Assembly (NCBI GenBank): GCA_000711775.1
Contig: ARYC01001080.1
Span: 1 to 64,000 of the forward strand
Direction of reading: 5' to 3'
From: Oxytricha trifallax
Lineage: Eukaryota; Ciliophora; Spirotrichea; Sporadotrichida; Oxytrichidae
DNA length: 64,000 bases
Below are positions 23,101-35,400 of this stretch, in pieces. The translations under genes and the position numbers were made by a program. Below the pieces are notes generated by a model. It worked only from the letters and a program-made list of their open reading frames with translations, did no database searches and was not told the origin of the DNA. Each line of letters opens with the position of its first letter. Position 1 is the first letter of the stretch.

Positions 23101-26100
23101 TACCCTCTTGTTACTTTTAATCAGTTTCATTTTCTTCTTCTTCAGAATCTTCTGAGTCCTCGTTTTCATCTTCTTCTCTAATGACACTGATGCTCTTCTA
23201 AAACTTAAGCTAAATTTTCATTTGCTGAAGTTTTCCTCTGTTTTCCTCATCTACACCTGCTAGTTGAAGTGATGGATCAAGACTAAGGTACATGTGATAT
23301 AACTGGTTCAAAGCAATTGGGAAATATTTCTCTATTAAGGATTCTCTTTCCTCTTTTTTAAAGAATATCTTGTTTTGACTTAAACACATTAACAATCCTT
23401 CCCAATCTTGAAGTCTTTCATAACATTCAAAAGCATTTGCAAATAATCCTGCCTTTGCATAGTATTCAGCTGCTTTTCTATAATTCTTAGTTTTAAGATA
23501 GCACTCAGCACTTTATCCATAATCAACAAGACTTTCAAACATTTTAGCTGCTCTCTCAATTTTCTAAGCTGAGCAGAAGCATTAAGCTGCGTGCCTGTTC
23601 ATTCCGATTTTCTCAAAGAAAGAACCAGCTATCTCCAATTAATCAAAGGCATCTTGCTTCAGCTCTTTGGCTTCTTTCTTCATTTGATTTCTCTCACTCT
23701 TTTTGTAAACTTTGTTCTTACTTTGGACTACCTTTGAATCTGATTCACCCAGTAATTGTTGTGCTTTATCTGCATGCTAGTAAGCTTAGCATCTTAATAC
23801 TAGCTTATCATCTTGAGAGTTTCTGAAGCATTAAATTGCTGAATGATAAAATCTCTTCTTAAAAAGCATAATTCCTTACACTCTCCAATCTTCAATTGAA
23901 GTCTACACAGTACTAAGTTCACTGCTTAATACATGATTTACTTCTTCTGGAAGTAAATTGTTATTTAAGAGCATTTCTTTGGTGACAACGCTTATCAATT
24001 GTTAACCTGCCCAGAAATCTTGAAGTGGCTTTCTCAACGCATTGTCATCATCATATATTATCAATATTTTCTTGGGTCTTGTAATGGCAACGTACAAGAA
24101 CTTCAGTTCTGCACATAATTATGCATACTGTCTGTAAATCATTCCTCTTTCTTTGGTTAAGTATAGTTTAGTATCAATCTCCTCATCATCATTTAAAGTT
24201 GTTGTTTAAACCTCGCCCTTTTATACTTTGCTTTCTTCGTAGTTTGTATCGTAATCTTTAATGTCAAGACTTTCAAAGTTTATAAAATCGAAATCCTTAT
24301 ATCTCTTCTTAACATTTCTTTCATAAACAATATATTATGTAAAAATTTTAGTTATTTAAATGTAAAATATCCTTAAGGATTAACCACTAATTACCGCATT
24401 TACTATCATCAAAAAAATTAAAGAGAATTACATCATCAAATTCTAATCCTTTTGCTTCATAGACAGTAAGACAAAGCATATTTTATAAAAATTCAGGGAC
24501 TTTTAATTTACTATCTTAATCCCTAACTATAACCACTTGATTGCATCCAAATTAAGGTCTATTAAATGATTCCTCTTAATTTACCAATTAATTTAGCTAT
24601 TTCCCTAGCAATAACCTTTGAAGTTGTTCAATTTTGTTTGCTGGATCAATAAAGATAGGCTTTGGTCCGATTAAGTCTGAAGATTCTTTTAATAGTTTAT
24701 CAATCGTCTGTGGGAATAGTAATTCAATTAATGAGACAACCGAATTGGCTAAATCTAGAATTTTGCTGTGTGATCTGAAATTTTTAGCAAGTTAAAGAAC
24801 GGAAGGGACAGAGAACAATTAGTTGTTTCTAAAAATAGTCTTTAAATCATAAAATCTGAAACCAACTCCTTTAGCAATAGTCTAAGCAGTATCACCACAG
24901 AAGAAAATGTTCTTTTCAGTTATGTTAGTTAGTAGTAAGAGAATATTAGGAGTTAAGTCCTAGACTTCATCAACCATTAAGAAATGAATAGTTTAAGAAG
25001 GCTTCAAACCATATCTAGTCTAGTTTATAATGTGATTAACTACATCATTAAAATCATAAGCACCCATACTTTGCTTCCACTTTTCATAGTGCATAAAGAT
25101 TTGATAAATCTAAATTTTTTCATCTGGTTTCAAGAATCTTGCAGCATCTAATTTTTTAGTAGACCTAGCATCTTGCCCTATATAAATCATAAATGGAAGA
25201 GCAGAGAATTAATAGTCACAGCATTCTGCACCACCTTTTATTACAGAACAAATTTCAGTCCAAGCTACCAATGGGGCTAATTTACACCAACCAGCAACTT
25301 TAGGCCAAAACCTTGACTTAAAAGTTTCGAAATCAATCTCGAAACTCAATTATCTTCCAGTAATATTATAATTATGAATGTATACTTGCTCATATTTAAT
25401 TTAGCTTCCTAATCCTCCAGATACATTCTTTATAAATTAATGGAGTTTATATTTATTGAGAATTAAATTATTTTTAAATTTTTAATCATTATTTTGTTTT
25501 TTAGCTAAAACTCCTGAATTTGACTTGTTTATTGTAATATCACTTATTAAAATGGATTAATAATTTATATCGTTATAATGATCGTCTCTAATAGATTCTT
25601 CAACAAAAATTAATATTCATTATGGGAGTTTGGGGTAAATCTAAATTTCCCACTTCTTTAAATTTAATAAAATTACAAGAGAATTACACTATAAAACCAA
25701 TTTAAATTTGATTTTTATTAATTAAGAATTATTATAGCTACATCCCTTTTTAATTAATAATTTTTTTATATATTTTCCTAAATTTAAATTAAGTTAGCAA
25801 TTATGATATTATTATAAGCTAGAAAATGTTTAATATATATGATTGAAGTTAGACTCAGATGGTTAGTTATTTTGCTCAATAGTATATTCATCTTCATCAT
25901 CAATATCGTTAAAATCTTCAAGTTCGAATTCTTCATCTATATTCATAAGTTTTGTTCCAAGTTTTTTGATTTTTTCATCAAAATTCTTTTGTTATTTATT
26001 GCTAAAAAATAAACCCCACAAAACAATTAATTATTGATTATTTTCAATCTTACTTTTGAATATAGTACTGGTTGATCATAAAAACACCTCTGTTCTCATT

Positions 26101-28438
26101 GTGCCACTCAACACCAGAATCCATACCAACAATTTGGCCTTCATTGCTTCTGGAAAAGAAAGAGTGATCCAAACTAGCATCAAGCATGTAAATTAGTCTT
26201 CTAACAGTTGCAAACAGCGGAAAGTGATCAGAGCTGAGGGCATCCATGGTAAATGGAAGCTTCATTTGCTTCTCAAGAGTCTAGTCATCTTGGAAGAGAT
26301 CTTATTCCAGTTAAAGATAGTCATTGAAATCCTCTTCCTCTTGTTTCTTCACACTTTAAGAGTCAGCAATTGATTCTGTGTCTTAATCTGACAAATTCTA
26401 ATAGGATTCCTTCACTTCTTCGAATTCACTAGCCAACTGCTTCTTCTCTCTTCTTTTAATAAGCTCAGTAATGAAATGCAGCTTAGTCTCATCATAAAAC
26501 TTCTTTACTTCATTCGTGAGTACTGGAGAAAAAGTAACAAATACTAGCTTCAAGGATGACTATTTATTTAGGAAATATGGATCCACTTTAAAGTGCTAGT
26601 TTAGTTTATCTGGATTTTCTAACCTAAACTTTCTCAATTCCTCCATATACTTATAGAAAACATCAGTTGAAAATAGTCTCAGCGCAGATGAGGTTGTTTT
26701 GCCAGTACCAGATCTTCCCAGACAAAGAAGATTATTTGGAGTACTTATCATTTTTTCCTGTTCAATTGTTAACTTAAACTTGAGTTGAGGAATAGATTTT
26801 ATTAGTCTGAGTAACTGTTCTGCCCCCTTTTCATCAGAAACCGTTTCAACTATCGAATCATTTGCTCTCTTAAATTTATCTTCAATGTTTAAGAATTCAT
26901 TTTCATGCTTAAATCTCCCGGTATCTGGATCTTTCTTATACAGCTTAGCGAAATCTTCATTAAGCATCTAGGGTTGAAACTATTTGGGAATGCAAATAAA
27001 TTGACCTGTGTTTTTATCTAATTTTAAGTCGACTATACAATTAATTATATTTCTAAATAATTATATGATATAGTTATAGCCTCTAAAGTTCCGAAGGCAG
27101 CTTATTATCTCTTGTGAAGTGGCACACCTGACAAGACATAATTAGGATTAAAGCATTCGTATTAATCATGATCTCCTTTGTAATTTTGGTTAATGTAATC
27201 TCTGATTGTGTCAATAAGTTTTGCCTTATTCCTACAGTAATCAATATAATAATACAATAATAAAAATTAAATACATATGTATTTAATAAATGCGGGAATA
27301 TTTCAATTGCCTGTTCAAATTAGAAACCGATCAATTTTTTTTCATTATTTATAATATATAATTGTTTTGGTATATAATTATTTATAATTATAAAAGTGGT
27401 ATCCTTCTAGGCAAAATTGCAAATAACATGCCTAGAAATTTATGACGTTATCTTCCATTTATTGGCTATTACATAAACTTCCAGGGTTCTGAATTGCAAA
27501 CGAATATATCTGAGAAGCACATCTGCCTAGAAAGTGACCTCTCAAAGTTCTCAGTGAACTAACCTCTCGCTATTCTAACAATTAGTTCAATCAGAATTCC
27601 ACCCACGTATTACTATTTAGAATTCAACCAAATTCAAAACACAATTTAATTATATATTAGTGTTTATTATATAATTATTTTATAATAATTATTAATTTAA
27701 AATTGCTTATCTGATAAAAAATTTGCAATTTATAAACAATTATATTTTTGGGGTTTATTTTTTGCTTTTATTAAATAATTTTGCAACATTTCTTAAATGT
27801 CTTATGACTGATTCTGATGTCTTTCCATACTATGTCTCTTACATTAGCGAATGGATCAAAACTCAAAAGAGCATGTATATTAATAATATACTTAAGATTT
27901 AAACATCATTGAATATAGTAATCACTCTTTAACTCTTTAATTTAATTATTATTAAAAATATAAGGTAAATTAGATTCAAATTAGAATTACAAAATATTGT
28001 TGATTAATTTCTAAATAATATCTAAGTACTTTTAAATTCATTTTATTTTTATTTTCTATACTTATTTAATTTCTATATTTATATTTAATATACCATTTAT
28101 TTTCTATATTTATTTACCAATATTACTGTTTAAGTCATTATATTTTCTATGGCCTTTTATGCCATTAAAAATAAATAATAACCATAATCATCCATGAGCT
28201 CAGAAGGTGTTGGATATTTTCTATTGAATAAAATTGATTTGTCTTAATCAACTTCTCTCCCTTAAAGTTCAAATCGCTCTAGTTAAATGGTTTTTACCCT
28301 TAGAGTGTAGAAGAACACCATTTCCCAGGAAATTTTTTAAGTTTTATTGGTCCAATAAAATCTTTCAATTTACTGAGTTTATTCTGCAATTCGAAGGCAG
28401 TTTGATTAGACAATGTCCACTGGTCCAACTACAGACAT
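20149..28438 (-). CDS. TRANK1-like UvrD/SF1 helicase with TPR-type C-terminus
   Basis: Large gene read on the minus strand. After an N-terminal module (28438 to about 27400, e.g. VWKDIRISHKTFKKC, IARGQFTENFERSLSRQM) comes the helicase. Landmarks are LLCLGRSGTGKTTSSALRLF (Walker A, about 26700), HFPLFATVRRLIYMLDASL, FETFKSRFWPKVAGW, FLMVDEVQDLTPN (Walker B, about 24990), KNIFFCGDTAQTI, and FRSHSKILDLANSVVSLIEL (motif IV). The later part (24000-20200) is helical and repeat-rich, with an acidic linker at 22800-23200. The order and the LGRSGTGKTT and DEVQDLTPN motifs match the TRANK1 (lupus brain antigen) group of UvrD-like ATPases, which are RNA/DNA helicase-like proteins of poorly known role. 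Introns and IESs interrupt it throughout. One frame stays open past the MITE, so the exact stop is uncertain (between 20150 and 19690). Confidence 0.75.
21903..22101 (-). other. 199-bp IES with 8-bp pointer ATTTCTAT in the helicase gene
   Basis: On the minus strand RYLISI ends at ATTTCTAT (plus 22094-22101), and the same octamer occurs at plus 21895-21902 just before GNKYSNLKNF. Joining through one copy gives KIARYLISIGNKYSNLKNFR without a frame break. The insert is extremely AT-rich and reads into stops. Confidence 0.8.
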
Positions 28439-28439
28439 T

Positions 28440-29192
28440 AAAATATAAGATATTTAATTTATTTCATTATACAATAAAAAGCAATCATTTATAATTTTCA
28501 TAACCAATGCGATTTTGGCATCATTTAATAAGAGTTAAATAAAATTTATCCTTCTAGGCTAAATCGAAAAGACCAATTTATGAGATTTCTTGTTTCCTTT
28601 TACTTAATATCCATTATGAGGTCGCTTGTACTCTATTACATATAAGTCACTAAAGCATATTTTACAAAATTTATTTAAAAAAATAATGTTATATTTTGAG
28701 ACACTGTTATCTCTCTGCATCTTAAAACTGGCCTCTTGCAATATTAATTATAGAGTTTATGATTGGTGTTATCTATGTTCTTGGGAAACCACCTGTTTTG
28801 TAACTTAATATTTTCTTAATTCTATAAAATCCGTCTTTAGATATCCTAATATCCTTCCAGATAATTCCATTTATATTCTTAAAAGGATTAAACTTGATAA
28901 TCTTATCTACCAAATGCATTATATAGGCTCGTAAATAATTATCGATAATGATTGAGGAGATTTCCCTTTAAAATTATGGTGTTAATATGATCTTTTTTTA
29001 AAAGATTTCTTCCTAACTTTCATTTTATTCCCTCCCTCTCAACTTAAAATGCTCAAGGTAAATAGTTCTCACTCTCATCCAATAGAAGAAAAACAATTTC
29101 CAATTTATCTTGCAAAAAAGTTCAAGAACCTTCTGAAAATCATAGATATTTTGTTTAAGTATTGACTTTGGTCCTTCTTCAGTTTTCTTCAT
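28440..29192 (-). CDS. duplicate N-terminal module upstream of the TRANK1-like helicase
   Basis: ATG 29192 (MKKTEEGPKSILKQN) opens a frame with the same order of blocks as the helicase N-terminus: LFFFYWMRVRTIYLEHFKLR (compare VFFYTLRVKTIQLERFELQ), GIIWKDIRISKDGFYRIKK (compare DIVWKDIRISHKTFKKC), IINIARGQFQDAERQQC (compare LIVRIARGQFTENFERSL) and CFSDLYVIEYKR. It needs a 34-bp IES removed (28664-28697). No TGA separates it from the ATG of the helicase module at 28438, so it could be either a 5' tandem module of one larger protein or a truncated tandem gene copy. Divergence is considerable, so the duplication is not recent. Confidence 0.6.
28664..28697 (-). other. 34-bp IES with 7-bp pointer AAAATAT, only in the duplicate module
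   Basis: ATATTTT occurs on the plus strand at 28657-28663 and 28691-28697. Removing one copy and the AT-only insert gives ERQQCLKICFSDLYVIEY in frame. The homologous site of the helicase module (SLSRQMCFSDIF) is uninterrupted. Confidence 0.75.
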
Positions 29193-29352
29193 TTTTTAAT
29201 TCAATTATCTTAAATATTATTTTATTTTAGTTCTTATTAAATTATAATTATCCAATTAAATTTATAAGAATTATATATTAGGTAGTTTTATTTTTAAAAA
29301 ATTAAGAAATTAGGAAAAATTAGGGAATTAATTTTTGATAATTAGTTATCAT

Positions 29353-30245
29353 TCATCTTTTTAAGGCTTTTTTGTTCTTATTTTAGCTTTTTCTTCATTA
29401 GCACTTGATCCCCAAATCATTCTGGCTAGTTGCTTTAATATCAACGATAGCCAATAAAAATTCAAAGCTAGTCCCGCAATTTATGAGATTATTACAAAAA
29501 TGTATTGAGACTTATCCTACCATGTAGGCATTAGCTTGTCAGCATCATTATACTATTCAATTATCCAGGGCAGGCACTAGTAAGATCCAATTATTTACAC
29601 ACATACTCTTCCAAATGAGAAAGTTAAGAAAAATAGAATGGTATTGATTTTAAAAGCAAGGCTTTCCTTCATCTTATGAGTGAAAAATATTTGTCTAAGA
29701 TTTAAGAATGGGGTTGAGATCTCTGTGAACTGGTTTATTATTGCAGCAGAAAGTGGTACATTATTTTCCATTACTAATGCCATGTAAAAGGCTGATGCTC
29801 CTATTATGTGATGCGCATAAGTTTAATACTGAAGACTAGTGTTATCTCTGATAAGAATTGCACACACAAAAAAGTCAAACACTAAGTAGCCTATAGTTAC
29901 GAGTGCAGAGAATTAGTGAAAGTTTTTAGGGTTTCTTAAACAATCTTGGTCGTTGAGCATGTGAGAATCCCTTTTATCACAAGTCATAAATATCCCTATA
30001 AACGCTAGGAATGTCACTGCGATAGCATGTATAATGGCAATATATGCATCAATATATTGAGCTCTCTGCTTATTATTCATCATTTCATATTCTCTACTTA
30101 GGAGAATCAAAAACTTATGTAATGATATGTAAATCCCAGTGAAAACGCCAATAAAGGCAATTGTGATAAAAATATAATCTAAGTGCTTGTGAGAACCTCC
30201 ATCAGAGGGCTCTTTCGCCAGTCTCCACATTTAATCATAGTCCAT
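29353..30245 (-). CDS. TLC-domain multi-pass membrane protein
   Basis: ATG 30245 gives MDYDQMWRLAKEPSDGGSHK, then about seven hydrophobic helices. These include YIFITIAFIGVFTGIYISL, AIIHAIAVTFLAFIGIFM, ALVTIGYLVFDFFVCAIL, the TLC signature HHIIGASAFYMALVM, then ISTPFLNLRQIFF and IFVIISQIAGLALNFYWLSL. It closes with a lysine-rich cytosolic tail ending RTKKPQKDE before TGA 29353-29355. The single frame is uninterrupted (about 297 codons) when TAA/TAG are Gln. TLC (TRAM-LAG1-CLN8) proteins handle ceramide or other lipids in the ER or plasma membrane. The TPFLNLR motif resembles the TLCD4/TMEM56 subgroup more than ceramide synthases, which have extra Hox-like regions. The substrate cannot be inferred. 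Confidence 0.8.
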
Positions 30246-30384
30246 TTTCAAATAAGTTTTTTAATTTTCTGATATTTAAAATATTTTTTATGCTATAATA
30301 CTATGAACTATGCAATAACTTGCCAAATTATTTAAGAAATATAAATTATAAATATAACGTTTCTTGAAGTTTAAATTATCAAAG
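30246..30384. promoter_or_regulatory. 139-bp divergent promoter region
   Basis: Gap between the TLC gene (-) and the docking-complex gene (+). AT-rich, with TATAAAT and TATAACG stretches; no defined element assigned. Confidence 0.4.
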
Positions 30385-32292
30385 ATGATGTCTCGAAGAA
30401 CTAACAGAGCTAAATCAAGTTAGGTAAATATAATTTCCTTCAATATTATTTGTAATTAAGTCCATGATTTTAATAGAAAAGTGGCTCTAAGAATCTAAAC
30501 AGAAGTATAATGATGAGGAAGTATGGCTTGGATGAAACTTAAATTTATGTTGAGCAAAGCACACTCTTAGAACCTAATAATTTCATTCCATCATGGGTAA
30601 TATAATTAGACTTTATTTATGAATTCATCTTAAATTAAATCTGTTAAAGGAAGCTGGAGATGAAGAGAAGAAAGAAGTCTCCAATGCATTAAAGAAACTT
30701 AGAACTAAATATGATGCGATACACAAAATGGTCATTGAAAAAACAAATTAACTTGACTTAATTAAGGTGAGTATTTTTGCGATCAGTGCATTCTAATTTT
30801 GATTCAGCATTATCTAATCATTGATAAATTTAGAAAGGAGTGGAGAAGATAGGTCAAGAAGAACATAAAGTAGAGTAAGACACAGGAGGCACTCACTAAG
30901 AAACTCTAGATGCAAAAAAGGAGCTCTCTGAAATTACAGAGACACATGAATTTGAATAACTCTTTCAAGGTTAATATCAGCATATGCTTGACCGTATGAA
31001 GAAAGACCTAATTTCTCTATAGCTTACAAGCAACGATTTGACAGAGTCACTCAAGTCTAAGAAAATTATCATAAATGATGAATTAAATAAGCAAAGAAAG
31101 AGCAAGGAAAACAAGCTTCAATCAAAGTACAGATTGGATAATTTAATGAAGAATATTGATCATGAACAAAAGAAGAGATAGGAGCGTATATTATCACTAT
31201 AGACTTCCATTAGAAACAAAGAAGAGGCGCTGTAGAAGCGTATGGACAGAGTGAGAAGATAAAGTGAAATAGCTGAAGCAGCAGCAAATGAAAACAAGGA
31301 TTCTAATGAAATCAAGTTAAGAGAAAACTTTATGATACAAAGAATGTGGAGTCAGTTCTATAAGAGAAAAATGAATAATGAAATGAAGAAGTCACATCAA
31401 ATTGAAGAGGCTTTTTAAGCAATCAGAACAGCCACAGGGTGCACTGATGTACAAGAAATAGTCTAAAAGTTCTTAACTAAAGAGTAGACTTATGCTCAAT
31501 TACTTAAGGCTGTTAGTGAGTATTTATCAATAAGTGTAATTTAATACTTTTTTTGAGAACGAGAAAAGACTTGATAAGTTAAGAATAGACAATGAGAAAA
31601 AGAGAGATGAACTTCATTAACTTCAAATTAACTTAAATTAAATAGCTAACTCTAGAGAAAGATCAAAGAGCTAGCCAGCACCAGTGATATAAAATGCAAC
31701 GAGTTAAGAAATAACTGAGTTAGAGAAGGAGATTGAGATACTAGAGAAAGAGGTTTAGAATAATGATGATAGAAAGAAAAAGATCTACTTAGTTACAGAT
31801 TAAGTTAGTGGATGGGGCAACAGAGTAGTTAACAAGTTAAACAGTTAAATCTTAGGATAAGACAACACTCCTATTTAAAAGAAGCTGCCAATCTTAAGTT
31901 TGTTCAATTAAATCACCGACATAGTCTGCCAATAACTAGAAGATATTATTTAGCAGTAAGAACTTGAGGATCAGGATACTGGGTTCATTACAGCTAAAGA
32001 TTTTATGAATGACTTCGCCACAGAAGAATTCTTGACTAAAAACATAAGAGTACGACCAGTAAGTGGTATTACTCACAAGGATGGTGATGATAAGAGTGAG
32101 CATATTTCCAGAGGCAATCTCCTAGATAATATGAGCGTTGGAGGAGGTGACGATGAGGAAAAATTCAATAAGATGGTTAATCTAGAGATGGAAGATCAGA
32201 GAAAGAGAATTAAGGTGCAAAGAGAAGAAATCGAGAGAAAGAAGCATATTGCAGAGGAAAAGAAAGAAAAGGCAGCAAAGAAGAAATAATGA
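30385..32292 (+). CDS. outer dynein arm docking complex coiled-coil protein (ODAD1/CCDC63-like)
   Basis: ATG 30385 (MMSRRTNRAKSSQ) is followed by three small GT..AG introns (about 30421-30478, 30597-30649, 30766-30831) and then a long, almost unbroken coiled coil. The family landmark is AFQAIRTATGCTDVQEIVQK followed by FLTKEQTYAQLLKAVSENEK, matching the AF..I..ATG..DV.EVV..F block of ODAD1/CCDC114, CCDC63 and Chlamydomonas DC2. A 37-bp IES (31521-31557) lies inside this block. The C-terminus is acidic, then Lys/Glu-rich (EERKKHIAEEKKEKAAKKK), and ends TAA(Gln)-TGA at 32292. About 540 residues. These proteins anchor outer dynein arms to axonemal doublet microtubules. It could equally be a CCDC63-type paralogue; subunit identity is not settled. 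Confidence 0.75.
31521..31557 (+). other. 37-bp IES with TGAG pointer in the docking-complex gene
   Basis: TGAG at 31517-31520 and 31554-31557. Removing one copy yields LLKAVSENEKRLDKL, which fits the family better than the alternative GT..AG intron that would drop VSE. Confidence 0.55.
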
Positions 32293-32412
32293 TTATTTAT
32301 ATATCAATGTTCTATCTAATTATAATTCACTTGATAGCATCAAACTATATTATTGGAAAATTACGTAGGACTAAATATTTATGTATAAATTTACAAAATC
32401 TTCCTCTACTAG

Positions 32413-35400
32413 TCAGTTACCATATTTCTAAGTTATGACTTTGTCTATAAATTGCAAATACTAATCTTTACTGAGACTACCTGGTATAAAAGATTTGGCC
32501 ATTTCTATTCTACTTCTCTCCCTCTATTCCAAAAATGCAAACTTAGCTAATCTGTCTTAAGGCAAATAACTGTTGTTAATATCTCCATAATAGCCTTTTG
32601 GTGGAATTCTTTCTCTCTAGTTGTCATGTAATCTTACCATAACAGAAGCGTTATCTACTATTTTGTTCTGATTTTCTTTCCTAATTACAGCCATGGGATT
32701 GTTATTTTGAATTGCAAATTGTAAGAGCTCTGATTAAACTGGCCCAGAAAATAATGGCAACTATATTTTTTTAATGTTAATAAATAAAGAGTATTACAGC
32801 ATGAAGTCCACTGTTAGTGAAGAGACTGACAGTACCATCTTCATTATCAAGTTAGTCGTAAACTGGTATATAAGTCCATCCTACATCTTACAGTTGAACA
32901 TTTTACCCAGATATTTTCACAGCTTTAACATCAATGATAAAACCTAGTTTCCTATTTGGAGAGAGTCCTACATAGTTCATAATTTCCTCATTGAATTGTA
33001 ATGAATTCCAGGGTCCATCAAAGTTATAATCCACGAAGAAGGCAACATCTTGAGTTCTTTTCATTGGTACTTTATACAAGGAGCCTGGTGGAGATATTGA
33101 AGTGATTATTGCTAAAATGTATCAAATGTATCATCAAATAAGAACAACTTAATTGATTTTACAGGATTTTTTTTCTTTTTTATTTAACGAATATTATATG
33201 AGGGAGTTTTTAGTTTATGTTATGAAGTCTTTCAACTGCAAATCTAAAACCATAACGAGCTTCATAAGATGATATGTATTTTAAGTTAATCTATGATGTT
33301 TGTGGGGTTGTTACAAGTAGCTTATCTAGCCAATTCAGTAATGCCTCGTCACTCTATATTTTGATTATTATATTAATTGAACTCACCATAGATTAAGACC
33401 TTGCTTTAATTGCTTATACATATTGAGCAACTTATCTCATTGGTGGATTAGCTCTTTACTGTTTTATGTCAAATAAGTCTCTTTCAAACTGACTGACTTA
33501 ACAATAAGTAGTATTATAGGCAGAATCTTGATATTCAGGTGGATCTACAATAAGTCCTTTAGATCTCCATAAATCCATTGGTACATCTTATATACTCAAC
33601 ACCCTAGATGCTTCATTAGGGGCTTTATAGCATCTAATCAATACACTTGAGCATGGTATTTTCTCAAGAGTTTATCTATAGAAAATTATAAAATTAAGAA
33701 ATTACATATTTTCAAGAGTTAAATCCTTTTCAACTGGTATCTTTGTAGCGTATATAGGAATTTAATAACAGCCACTTTGTAATAAAACATTCGAAACATT
33801 TCTATTGTTAACTGGCATTTTATTTTAGAAGTTTAAGAATAGAGGGAAATATGCATAACCTACAATTTTCTCCAATCCATCTGATCTATCTATAGTTTCT
33901 ACTGTAATTACAATATGTTAATGTTCTCATAATATAATGACTTAAATTATAGCATAGTTAAAGTTGGGTCTATTTTTGGTGCTCTGATTTCTTGTCTAAA
34001 GCCAAAAAAAGGATGTCTACCCTAAGACACATCTAAATCAGCCATACCTTTGGTTGGGTTTATGACCCTGTATTAATCAATAGTAAATGCTCTGACTAAT
34101 ATTCTAGAATATGAAACATTTTCAGGCAAAAATCTTGCACCATCTACATAAAAATCAACTCCCTCTCCATCTAAGAATTTTATCTCATTGAATTGCTTCA
34201 TGTCGTTTGGGATAAATGGTCTATCTATTTAAGATTTCTGTTTTTGAGGTTGGTTATAGTTATTGTCTGGCTCTATTTATATTTCAGGTTTTGGAAGTGG
34301 TTATTATTGCTGTTATTCTCTTAATTCAGCCATTTACTGTGGCCTGCTTGGTTAAAATGGTGGCTAAGCAATAGTAACTTTTAAGGATTGTTTTAACAAA
34401 TCTACTGGATTTCTCTTTGTTATGTTAATTGGTGGCTTGTAAAGCTCGACATCATAAGTACCAAATCTAATGGTACCATCCTTATTGTTTAGTTTGATTA
34501 CTCCATAACCAATAGGCATGTACTCCTGCTTTATTTCATTATTGCTATCGAAGAAAATATATTAATTGTTAATTTAATATTAAAAATAACATCAGTTATT
34601 ATAAAAGCTCATATTAATATAAATATAACTTTATAAAGTAAAATGTTTACGAATTATCATTTAATTAATTTGATCTTAATTTAGGGATTACTAAATTATA
34701 CTAAAATAAAAAATTAAAACAGCAATGTACTTCTGTAATTATAATTGGATATTATGATCTTTTTTATTAATAAATAATTTTTATTAATTTCAGAATATTA
34801 AAAATAATTATATATACATTTGAGTATAATGCTATTTCAGCAATAACAGCACTGAAAGTTCTTCCCTTGGTGTATTCCATAATCTGAATAACTAAATTGA
34901 GATCATTAACCCTGCCTTTATCAAGCTGTAGTCTGTATAGATCTTTGATCCAAGTTGTTTCATCTTCTATGCTCAATATTTCACCTCTTGCCATTCCACT
35001 TGGAGTGTACGATAAACCTACGTTTAAGGGATTGTCTCCTCTAGTGAAGATTATGTTTTAATTGTCTATGGGCTTTGATGACCAATTACACATTCTCAAA
35101 TCATCTGTCTTAACTTAAATCTAGTTTATAAATTACATTTAACTATTGAAGTGCCGTCATAGAGCGTGCATTACACTCTGGCATGTGTAGGAGGGACATA
35201 CTATCTGGCATAGTGTAATTAAATATTTATGCCTTTGCATTCATAGTGCGACTGAATTTCATCTTCTTTCTTTTGTTCCTTTGGTTAATCTGGTTCTAGG
35301 CGATTAGGACTATCATATTTCTCCTCTTCTTCCTCTGGGTGTGCACCTATAAGATCTGGTCTCTAATGAATTCGTGGAACTATATATTCGTCTGGGGAAG

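Noticed and set aside
22798-23187. Lysine-rich 129-codon minus-strand frame
   Set aside because: It is the off-frame shadow of the acidic Glu/Asp-rich linker of the helicase gene (EDENEDSEDSEEEENE in the true frame).
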